Shown: positions 23,801 through 35,800 of the stretch, piece by piece
How the letters are laid out: every line of letters starts with the position of its first letter
Position numbering within the stretch: the first letter of the stretch is position 1
NCBI GenBank assembly: GCA_964019335.1
Contig: OZ025710.1
Location: 1-64,000, forward strand
Origin: Diplonema japonicum
Lineage: Eukaryota; Euglenozoa; Diplonemea; Diplonemida; Diplonemidae
Direction of reading: 5' to 3'
DNA: 64,000 bases
Notes under the pieces: generated by a model
Told to the model about the DNA's origin: nothing
What the model saw: the letters and a program-made list of their open reading frames with translations, nothing else
The model's database searches: none
Made by a program: the position numbers and the translations under genes

Positions 23801-26800
23801 GTCGGCAGAAACGTCCAGCGCTGCGGCGATGTAGGTCCCGCCCTCCATGAAGTTTGTCTCCTGCCACACAAGGTCCGAGCTCACCTCCGTCCTGTCACCA
23901 GACAGCCTGCCGCCGCTGCCCGTCCCTGTTGGTGTCTTCTGAGCACCGTCGACGAGGTCGGTTCCGGGAATCTTGATAGCCGGCTTCCCGCTGAACTGCA
24001 CGATTCCGACCCTTGTCTTACCGGTGAGAGTGGTGGGGTCCCCCGCCTTCTCCCCGCTCAGGGTAAGCTTTCCGGTCCACGCCTTCAGCACTTCCATGAG
24101 CCCGTAGAAACCGTGCGGGTGACGCCCGAAGGTCTGGGTCATGGAAGCAGATCCGTCCACAGCGAGCACGATGTCCAGGGTAGGGCACTCCCCGAACTTT
24201 GCCGTCTTGCACACCCCCTTGTCCCAGAAGCAGTCCGCGTCCTTGTGGCAGCGGCACGTGTCGTTCTGGAAGGCACCGCACTCCTTGTCAACACACTTGT
24301 TCTTGGTCTGGTCCCACATGCACAGCCCGTCGTTGTCGCACGCGTTCATGTCGGTCTCGTATCTCTCGCAGTACTTAGGTTCGCATTCAGTGGTCCAGTC
24401 GCAACTGTCATCCAACTTGCACTCAATCTCGCTCTGGTACTGCTTGCAGGGGGCCGGCACGCACTTGTCGGTTTCCCACACGCACATTCCTGGCTCAGTA
24501 GTCTCACAGGCCGTCTGGTTGTCATACGTACAGAGCTTGGGTACACACTCAGGCACCAGCGGCTTCCAGTCGCATTTCAGATCCAGCACACACTGGTCCA
24601 AGTTGTCGTAGTTGCACAGCTTCTCCCCGCAGGTCTGATCGATGTTGTTCCACACACAGGTGTCAGGGTCAGCCACGCAGCCCTGCTCCGTGTTGTGCTT
24701 GCACTTCTTCCCGATGCAAACCCCGTTGTCCACCTGGCACTCAGGGTCAGTCTCGCAAGCGACCAGGTCCGAGTACTTGCAGATCTCTTCCTTTTCGCAC
24801 GAGGCACCGTTCCACACGCACTTGTTTGCAGTGTCTGTCTTGCAAACGGCCTCCTCGCAGTGGGTGAGACACGGGGAGTCCCCGCACGACAGGGTGGTGT
24901 CGAACCACACACAACCAGCGTCCTTGTTGCAGGAAGTCTTGTCGGCACGGAGGTTGCACGGCTCGCGGGTCACGGCGGTGGCCGCGATGAACTGGCCCCA
25001 TTGGCTGTTGGGGTCGCACAGGCCGTTCAAAGAGACCGCCAACTGGTCGATCTCCACGCTCACGAAGTGGCCGTCCTTGGGGTTGGACACTACCTCCATC
25101 ACGTCAGTGTCGGCCTGCAGGTCGTCCGCCGACTGCGCAGTGAATGGACGCACAGTGGCGCCGAACACGTGCACCTGTGCGGCAGCAAGGTCCGCCATCA
25201 CGGTTTGGTACTTGTCCTTGTCATTGAGAGGGCTGTCGGCCACGATGATCAACACACGTTTCCTCCCGTCCACGGGGCTGGTTTTGAAAAGGCTCGATGC
25301 CTTCTCCAAACCCGCAAGGAGGTAGGTGGTGGCAGGAACGGGCTGGCGAGCCGCATTCCCACCCATGAAGTTGTCCTCCTGGAACTCAAGGTCCTTCTCG
25401 ATCTCTGACATCACCCCGGTGAGGCGCCCCTCGCTGGTCCCCGACCCGGTAGAGGACAAGGCCTGCTTTGCGTCGCCGGCAGGCCACAAGCTGGTACCTG
25501 CGAACTGCACGAAAGCAAGACGCGCGGCGTTGTTGTTCGCAGGCGCGGCCCCTGCCGCACTTCCGGAAAGAGGGAGGGTCCTCGCCCAGTCCCTCACCAC
25601 CTCCACGAGAGCGTAGTAGCCCTGAGGGTGGCGCCCGAACTTCCTGCTCATCGACACACCACCGTCAAGCAGCACCACCACGTCGAGCGTGGGGCACGTC
25701 CCATAGCGTTGGAAGGTGCAGTGGTTCGATCCAACGACGAAGAAGCAGTCAGGGTCCGCTTCACAGGGACACCTCGTGGTGTACTTACCGCACTGCTTCT
25801 CCAGACAGGTGCTGCTGCTTCCCTCCCACATGCAGTTCCTGTCGGCATTGCACGTGCCTTCAGAGCCGAGCAGACGGCAAGGCAGTTGCGAGCACACAGC
25901 AGGGGCTTGCTGCACGTTCCAGTAGCAGCCATCGTCACGGTTGCAGCACTTCTCATCCGGGTAGTGCGCGCAAGTTGCTACTGCGCAGCCAGAGGCGTTC
26001 CAGGCGCACATCACATCCTCCCTGCACGCCGTCTCGTTGCTGTACAAACACGGCTTCACAATGCACATCTGGTCCTCAGGCGCCTTGCACGTGTCCTCCC
26101 ACTGGCATCCCGTATCAGCGCTGCACTCGGCAGTGTTGTTGTAGTTGCACGGCTTTTCACCGCACTCCTTCGTCACCGTCGACCACACGCAATCGTAGGT
26201 GGTGTCGGCGATGCAGCTCACCTCGTCAGGGTAGTCACACGGCTTCTCGATACATTTGTCATCCCACTTGCACTCCTGGTCGTTGTTGCAGCTCACCTCG
26301 TCGGTGTACTGACAGACCGGTTTCTTGAAACATTCCTCGAGACTGTCGTCCCACATGCACTTTGTCGAGGTCTCGCCCTCGCAGACCAGCTTGTCGCAAT
26401 GAGGCACGCAAACGGAGTCCAAGCACGCGGAGAGGACGTCCGACCAAGAGCAACCCTTATCGGCAACGCAGGTGGTCTTCGCGATGTAGTTCTGGCAGGG
26501 CTGGTGCACACCGGCCTGGGAAGGGGTCTGTGGAGGAACGATGAGGTGCCCCCACGGACCGTTCGGATCACACAAACCGTTCAGCGCTTGATCGGGGATC
26601 TCGTCGATCTGCAGGTTCATGAAGTGCTCGTCCTGGGGTGCGGACACGATAGGTTTCAAGGTGGCCTCAGCGTCAACGTCCGTTTGAGTGTGCTGGGCAA
26701 ACCTCCTCACCACGATCCCGAAGGTCTGCACAGACAGCCCGTCAAGTTCCTGCCTCGCCTGCACCATGATGTCTTTGTCCGCCCCCGCATCTTGGATCAT

Positions 26801-29800
26801 TCCGTCCGTGAAGATGATGAGCACGCGTTGCCTGCCATCCACGGGCGAGGAGCTCGTGAAGATGGTAGCAGCCCTCTTCAGACCCTTCGCAATGTAGGTC
26901 CCGGCCTCGAGGTAGTTGCTCTCGTGCCAGTCCACGTCGGATTTCAGCTCCCCGGACACACCAGAGAGGCGGCCAGCCGTCCCCACGCCAATTGGAGTCA
27001 CCGCTACAGAGTTGATAATGGGACCGCTCCAGGTGTTGGGAGGGCTGAAGAACTGAGGACGCCCAGAGAACTGCACCACAGAAACACGTACCTTCCCGGT
27101 GTTAGCCTGCGAGGCAGCGCCCACAGTGGCCGCTTCCCCGTTCAGGGGCAAGCTTTGGATCCAATCACCAAGCATCTCCATAAGAGCGAAGAAACCATGA
27201 GGGTGGTGCCCAAAGGACTGAGCCATCGACTGGGAACCGTCAACAAGGACGACAACGTCCATCGTGGGGCACTGGCCGTAGCTGTTCTTCACGCACGACC
27301 CACCACCACCAGAAACTGCCTTCCAGAAGCACTTCGTGTCTTCTACGCAGTTGCACTTCGTGAGGTCGTTGCAGTTCTTCTCCACGCACATCTTCTTCCC
27401 ATCCTCCCACGCGCAGTTGCTGTCAGCGTTGCAAGTAGGGGTGTCCTTCAGCTTCGCGCACGGCTCCTCCACGCACATGGCAGGAGAGATCGACGGGCTC
27501 CAGTGGCATCCTTCCTTCCTGTTGCAAGGAAGCTCCTCCATAACGTCCGTACAGGGCTTCTGCACGCACGTCGTGGTGTTCACAATCCAGTCACAGTACG
27601 GGTCCGCCACACACTCCGTTCGGCTGGTCTCAGTGCACTTCTTCTCCGCACACCCACCCGCGTTGACGATCACCTTCCCAACAGAACCAGTGCAAGCGGG
27701 TGCGTTTGCAGTCCCCCACTCGCAGGCGTACCCGAGCACGGCCTTGTCGCTGGTCTTAGCCACGCTGCTCCACTCCCCGTTGGGGAAGAAATAGCTGTCG
27801 CCATTGGTGGCGGAGGGCTCACCTGACATCCAGTTCTCGTAGCTAGTGATGTCCGACCCAGCCTCGGGGCCAGTGCTCCATGTCCATTTACCATTCGTCA
27901 CAGAAGCACCCATCCAGCCTTCGGCAGCGATCCTCCCTGTGGCAACCTCGGTCTCCACAGGGGTGGTCACTGTCATCAGGTAACCTTCAACCCCGAGGAA
28001 GGACTTGGCCGCGCAGGCCTGCTTAGCATCCTCCCATGTGCACCCGGCGGTCGTAACTCCACCGGTGGCTTGGCACACAGTGTTCGAGGCGTAGTAACGG
28101 TAGTAGTGGCCCGTTCTGGCGTCGTATACACCCTGACCGTAGTTCCAAGTGATGCCCCTAGAGTTCCCTGCAGCCGAGGTCGTCACGAAGGTCACCTTGT
28201 TGATCGCTTCGGTGAATTCCGTTAAGGATCTGTCCAGCCCGTTAGCAGAGGTCAGCACAAGAGCGCCCGTCGCGGCAGACCACTCCGTTTTGATCCCGAG
28301 GGCGGGACATTCAGCACACTCCAAAGTGTCCTTTCCTTTGATGTAGTCTGCGCTGTCGATGCTCACAGCTGCGCCGTTCACCAGCGCGGCACAGCCGGAC
28401 ATCGTCGGACACGTGGTCGCGGAGTCACAGGTGAGATTGAACGGGTTCATCTTCACATCCTTGCTGTAGGACACGGGGTTGTTCCCGTCATTCCAGTCAC
28501 ACAACACGTCGCCTTCGCAGCTCGTCTCGTCGGGGTAGTTGCAAGGCTGCTCCACGCAGGTCTGGTCGATGTTGTTCCACACGCACTTGTCGGGGTCCGC
28601 CACGCAGCCCTGCTCCGTGTCGTGCACGCACTTCTTGTCCACGCAAGTGGTGTTGTCCTTCGACAGCTCGCACGCAGGGTTCTTGGGGCACTCGCCCACA
28701 GAGAGCGAGTCGCAACCCACTTGCGGCTCCTTCTGGCACAGACCCTTCGAAGAGTCCCAGGCGCACTTGTTCGCTGTGTCGTTCTTGCAGGTAAGCTCAT
28801 CGCAGTGCTGCATGCAAGGAGTGTCTGCGCAAGAGAGCGTCGCATCGTACCACACGCAGCCCGCGTCCGCGTTGCACTCCCCCATCAGAGCGTGCTGCTT
28901 GCACGGCTTGTGCACACCAGTGCTGGTGCTCCCGTTGACTCCGACAACGAGCTTCCCGAACTTGCCGTTCGGGTCGCAGATGTCGCCCAACACCATGGTT
29001 GGTACTTCGTCGATCATGAGGTTTTGGAAGTGGTCGTCCTGCGGCACAGAAACAATGGGCTTCAGGGTCTGCTCTGCGAGGTCGTCCACAGGGGTGTGGG
29101 CGGTCGCCCTTCTCACCACCACGCCGAACACCTGCACCCTTTCCTTGTCGAGCTCTCCGCGCGCCTGCGACAAGGAGTTGGGGTCGAAAATCTGCCCGTC
29201 TGTGATGATGATGAGCACTCTCTGCCTCCCGTCGTTGGGTGAAGCGTGGAACATCTCTGCCACGTCGTTCAGCCCCTTCGAGATCATCGTCCCACCACCG
29301 TAGTAGTTGTCCTCCTGCCAGTCGATGTCAGAGTTCAATTCCACAAGGTCACCAGTGAGACTGCCTGATGACCCGACGCCAGCAGGAGTGGCCTGAGCAT
29401 CTGCCCTCCCAGGGTCGGCACCGCGCGCGTTCTGACCTGAGAACTGCACAATGCCCACACGCACCTTTCCAGTGTTGGCCTGCGAGTTGACACCGACGCT
29501 CCCCTTCTCGCCGCTCAGAGGCAGGGTTGTTACCCAGTCCCTCAACATCTCCATCATGGCATCGAATCCGTGCGGGTGGCGACCGAAGGACTGGCTCATG
29601 GAACCAGAACCATCGATCAGAAGGACAAGGTCCAGCGTGGGGCACTGACCGTACTGGAAGGGTGTGCAGAAGCTCTTGTCCCCGTTCCAGAAGCAGTCGG
29701 TGTCCTTCCTGCACTCGCACTCGGCAAGCTTTCCGCATTCCTTCTCCACACACTTCATGTTCTCGTACACGCACTGGCTGTCACTGTCACACTTGGGCTG

Positions 29801-32800
29801 GTCCCCGTTCATCTTCGCGCAGTATTTCACGCTGCACTGAGCAGGGGACACCGAGATGTCCCAATGGCAGTCTCCCTCGGCATTGCAGCACCTCTCCCCA
29901 GAGTGGATGGCGCACGGCTCTTGCGCGCACGTGAAACCCGTCACCCCGCTCACCCACTGGCAGCGAGTGTCCTTCGTGCACGACACTTCGTCTGTGAAGA
30001 CAGTTGGGTCGCAGCTCTTCTTCTGGCAGGCGCCGCCACCGGCCACACCCGCGCAGTCGTCCCACTCGCAGAGCTTGTCAGAAGCGCAGTCGGCCTGTAC
30101 CGTGTGCTTGCAAGGTGTCTCAACGCAAGTGCTCGTTGCGGCGATCCACTCGCAGCCTTGGACATCGGCCTCGCACTCGTCCTCCGTGGGTCGGTTGCAG
30201 GGGCGTTCCACGCAGTCAGGCTTGGAGGCGTCCCAGTCACACTGAGGATCAGCCTCACAGGTGGTCTCGTCGTTGTAGGGACAGATTGTTTCCACCCAGC
30301 AAGAGGCTTCGGTCGTCCCGTTCACAACCTTCCACTGACAGTGATTCACGGTGTCCGCAGTGCACTTCGGCTCATCGCAGTGCGCCACGCAAGGGGAGTC
30401 CACACACGACAGACCGACACTGCTCCACACGCATCCAGGGTCGGTAGTGCACTCTGTCTGAACGAGGTGCTGCGGGCACGGCTTGTGCATCCCAGCCTGG
30501 CTCTCGCTCGACGCACCGGGCATGAGAAGCTGGCCCCACTTGCTGTTCGGGTCGCAGATCCCGTTCAGGACCTGTTCAGGCATCTCGTCGATCAGCACGT
30601 TCATGAAGTGGTCATCGTGCGGGTCAGAGGTGATCGGCTTCAAAGTGGCCTCGGCATCGATGTCGAGCTTCGTGTGCACTGCCGCCTTCCTCAGTACCAC
30701 CCCGAAGATCTTCACACCCTCAGCAGTGAGCACCGCCTTTGCCGGAGCAAGGGAGGCAGTGTCCTTGATGGCGCCGTCTGTCACGATGATGAGCACCCTC
30801 TCTCTCGTGGAAGGGGAGAACTGGAACATGGTACCAGCCCAGTTCAGCCCGGTCGCGATGAAGGTGCTCCCCTGGATGTAGTTCGCCTCGTGCCAGTCGA
30901 TGTCGCCCTGCAGCTCAGCCAGGTCACCAGTCAAGTATCCTGAAGAACCCACGCCGACGGGGGTCTTCACCGCCTCGGGGATTGGACCCGAGAACTGAAT
31001 GATGCCCATCCTGAGCCCGCCGTTCGGCGCCGTCGATGCCTTCCCGACTGTGTGGTCCTCACCTGTGAGGGGCAGAGTGTTCACCCAATCCCTGATCATT
31101 TCCATCATCGCGTAGAAGCCGTGCGGGTGGCGCCCGAATGACTCGCTCATCGAGCCAGAACCGTCAAGCAGCATCACCACGTCGAGCACGGGGCACTGCC
31201 CGAACTTGCTCTCCACGCACTTCGGGACGGTGGATCGCACATCCCAGTAGCACCTGTCCTCCGCATGGCACTTGCAACGGTCATCGTTGAACTTGCTGCA
31301 TTCTTTTTCTACGCACTTCGTCTGGGTTGTGTTCCACATGCACTCGTCCTCGGCGTTGCACTCCACGGTCCCCTTGAAGGCCCTGCAGGGCTTCTCCTTG
31401 CACATGGCAGGTGAGCTGCTTACATCATAGCGGCAATCGGGATCCTTCGAGCACTCCTTCTCATTGGGGTACAACACACAAGGAGCTATGACGCAGGGAT
31501 CAGTCGTGCCACCAACCCAGTCGCAGAACGGATCCGCTTCGCACTTTGCTTCTGTGCCATAGTCGCACTTCTCAGTCACACACACTCCGCCCACAAGGTC
31601 TACAGTCCCGCCGCACGCAGTCGCCGCAGCAGCCGCATCCAGAGTTGTGCCGAAGTTCCACGTGAGGCTCCTCTTACCGCCGTCCGTCGACGAGGTGGTG
31701 AACTCGATGCTGGCCACAATCTCAGCAAACTTGTCGCCGCTTATCCCAGACCCACCGCTCACCGTCAGAGAGCCATCCTGTGCCTGCCAGTTCACGGTCA
31801 CCGCGGCAGTGCAAGCACCACAGGTAAGGGAGTCCTTGCCATTCACGTATCCGTCGCCGATGCGGACAAAAACAGCGTTTTGCGTAGCGCACGAGCAGCT
31901 TGCGTCGCACGTGGCCCCAGGGAACGGCTTAACCGGCACCAGCACCTCGTAGGAGACAGCGCCAGTCCCGGCGTTCGTAGAAGCGCCAGAGTAGACAAGC
32001 CACTCGCAGCCAGTCTCAGTTTTGCAGTCCACTTCCTTGGTGTGCTGGCAAGGGATGGGCTTGCAAACGGGTGTGGGAAGCAGCGACCATTCGCAGCCAT
32101 CGGGGTCCTGCTCGCACGCCGGTTCATTGTCGTGTATACAAGGCTCAACCGTGCAGATAGCTGCCTTCGTGACGGCCGAATCGGTGGAGGGCGGTTGGCA
32201 CACACACTTCCAGTCATCCAGGCTGGTGGCGTTGGTGTCGGGGTCGAAGCACTGCTGAGCACAGTTCAGAACACCAGTGCAGTCGGCAGTACATTTCCAC
32301 CCGTTCTCCTTGCACTCGTCAACCTCGCAGGTTGCGGGCTTCCCAGTCGCCGTGTTTGTCGAGGGCGGCGGGCACTTGCAGGTCCAGTCACTCTTGCTTG
32401 ACTCCGAGGTGTTTGGATCCTCGCAGGTCTGTCCAGCGTCCTTGCAGGTATTCTTCGAGCAGGTGTCGCAGTCTTCGATGCACTCGTTGAGAATGCACGT
32501 TGCCTTCTGCGCAGTCGCCGACCCCTTGGCAGGTGCCGTGCACACGCACTCCCAGTCATTCAACTTGCTGGTGTTCAGGTCCCTGCAAGTTTGCCCTTCG
32601 GCAATGCAAGTGGCACCGTGCTCCACGCACTCGTCCACCGTACACAAGGCGGCATGCGCCTGGGCCTTCCCACTCGTGGGAGGGGGGCAGGTGCAAGTCC
32701 AGTCCCCAAGGCTGTCCGGGGCGGTGTTCGGGTCGAAGCAGACCTGCTGGCAGTTCGGGGTGTTCGGAATGATGCAGTTTGCAGTGCAGTTGTTCTCAGG

Positions 32801-35800
32801 AATGTCGCACTCGTCTATCTCACAGACAGCGGGCTTTGCCGTTGCCTGGTGGGTAGAGGGGGGCGGGCACTTGCAGACCCAGTCACCAGTGCTGGTGGCA
32901 GTGGTGTCGGGGTCCTCGCATTCTTGCCCAACCTTGCTGCAGGTGTCGTTTGCACAGGTAGGGCAGTTCTGAACCTTGCACTCGTCAAGCAGACACCTCG
33001 CCGGTCGTGCCGTAGCGTTCCCAGTTGCGGGGAGCACGCATTCACAGACCCAATCGTGCAGCGTTTGCTGGTTCGTGTCCTCGCACTTCTGCTCCTCCGT
33101 TGCGCAGATGGTCTCTTTCTCCTCGCACTCGTCGTAGATGCAGTGCATCACTGGGCCGGCAACCATCTTTCCAGTCGCAGGAGGCGGGCATATGCATTCC
33201 CAGTCACCCGTGCTTGCAGTCGTGGGGTTCGGGTCGTAGCAGGTCTGCCCACAGTCAAGGGTCCCGGGTTCGCACATTTCCGTGCACTTCCCGGCCTTCG
33301 TCGGGTCCTTGCACTCGTCAAGGTCGCACTCCGCAACCTTTCCTGTGGCCGTGTGGTTCGACGGCGGGGGGCACTTGCAGACCCAGTCGCTGGTGCTTGA
33401 GGGGCTCGTGTCCATGTCCTCGCAGTCCTGCCCAGCTGCGCTACAGGTGTCGTTGGCACATGTTGAGCAGTTCTGGATCTTGCACTCATCATACACACAC
33501 TCTGCGGGCTGTGCTGTGGCGTTCCCAGAGCTCGGGGGTTTGCATCGGCACTCCCAGTCACCGGGTTTTGTGAGATCAGGGTCGAAGCACTCCTGCCCCT
33601 GCGCAAGGCACGTCGCACCGTTGATCTCGCACTCTTCAAGGGAGCACGCAGCAGGGACCCCTGTGGCGTTCCCGATCATCGGCGGCTCGCACTCGCAAAC
33701 AAAGTCAGACGGCGTGCCGCAGACTGTGTTCGCGTCATAGCAAGTCTGGTTGGCACCAGCGCAGACAAGGTTGTCCACACACTCGTCGCAGATGCAAATG
33801 GCAGGCTTGCCTGTAGCAGAGTTGTTGGCTGCGGGGGGCTTGCAAGTGCAGATCCAGTCGCTCTTGCTGGAGGCATCGGTGTTGGGATCCTTGCAGGTTT
33901 GGTCAGCGTCGGAGCATGTCGTACCCGCGCACGTGGCGCACGTCTCGACGCACTCATCAAGCTTGCAATCGGCCGCTTGGCCGACCGCCATACCGGTGCT
34001 AGGGGGGGGACACAGGCACTGCCAGTCGTCGAGTTTTGTCTGGTCGGGGTCGTTGCAAGTCTGACCCACGGCGGTGCAAGTGGCGTTATTCTCCTTGCAC
34101 TCATCAACCTTGCAGGTCGCAGGCTGAGCAACGGCAGTCCCGCTGTACGGCGCTTCGCACTCGCATGTGTAGTCGTCCTTGCTATTGCAGTCGGTGTTCG
34201 GGTCGAAGCAAATCTGGTTAGCAGCAGCACACTTCTGAGAGGCATCTTTGCACTCATCGCAGACACAGGTTGCTGGCTTCGCTGTTGCGCTACCCACCCC
34301 AGGCGTCGGGCACGTGCAAACCCAGTCTTTGAGATCATGCACGCCCGTGTTCTTATCCTCGCAGGTCTGTCCCGCGTTTTTGCATGCGCTCTTCGAGCAG
34401 GTGGGGCAGTCAGCAACGCACTCGTCAAGCGAGCAGTTTGCAGCAGCACCGGTCACAGGAGTCCCGGTCCACGGGGTCGGGCACTCGCACTGCCAGTCAC
34501 CGAACTTTGTCGTGTCAGGGTCCTTGCACTCCTGACCTTCCGCAGTGCAAAGGTTGTTGGGGCTTGTCGCAGTCTGAGCACAGGTGGGGCACACGACCAC
34601 GCACTCGTCCGTCTCGCACACCATCCCGGCGACCCCACCCGGCGTAGTGGCAGTCACATTCGGGCCAGTTGAAGGCGGAGGACACATGCACACCCAATCA
34701 CCGGTAGACATGGGATTGGGGGTGGGGTCATCACAGATGTGGCCGGCAGCAGCACACTTCTTCGCCTCGGGGTCCGTCTCACACTCGCCCGGGTACTCGC
34801 ACTCAGCAGGGTTCATCAAGGCAGACGCGTTCTTAATGGCAGGGGGCACGATGCAGTGGCACTCCCAGTCATTGCGGCTGCTCAACGAGGGGACGGGGTC
34901 CACACACACCTGCCCGGCATCTGCGCACTTCTTCTCGTTGTCAGGGTTCTTGCACTCGTCAACAACACAAGGCGAGGCGGGCTTCGCTGTGGCAAAGCCA
35001 CTCGAAGGAGGCGGGCAGGTACAGATCCAGTCACCTGTGCTTGTCGAGGCAATGTTCGGGTCATGGCAGTCCTGGCCCTCCGAAGAGCAAGTCCCCTGAG
35101 AGCAGGTGGGGCAGGTTGCCACGCACTCGTCGATGACGCATTCGGCAGCATTAGCGATAGCCACACCGGTGCTCGGGGGAGGGCAGGTGCACGTCCAGTC
35201 GCTGGTCGAGTGCATCGATGTGTCGGGGTCCTCGCAGGTTTGGCTCTGGCTGCTGCAGGTGTCGTTCGCGCAGGTGGCGCAGCTCGCCACACACTCGTCA
35301 ATCGTGCACTCCGCAGGCTGTGCGGTAGCGGTACCGTTCATGGGGGGCACGCACTTGCACTGCCAATCACCGGATTTGCCCTGGTCGGGGTCGAAGCAGG
35401 TTTGTTGCTGCGCCTCACAGGTGTCCTTGTGGAGGGTGCACTCGTCAACATCGCACGAGGGCGCCACAGGGCCACCAACCTGCGGTGGCTTCTGCGCTGG
35501 AGGGGGGCACGAGCAAGTCCAATCACTGAGCTTGCTGGTGTCAGGGTCGTTGCAGATCTGGGACGCGTTCGAGCAGGCGTGGTCAGCGCAGGTCGGGCAG
35601 CTTTCTACACACTCGTCGATGCGACAGATGGCAGCGTTCCCAATGGCCACACCGGTGTACGGGGGCGGGCATGTGCAGGTCCAGTCCCCAGTGGAGTGGA
35701 CGGCAGTGTTGGGGTCTTCGCAGACCTGAGTGGCGTCCGAGCAGGTCGTGTTCGCGCACGTCGGGCCCACGCAGTCAGTCGCACACTCGTCGAGGGTGCA

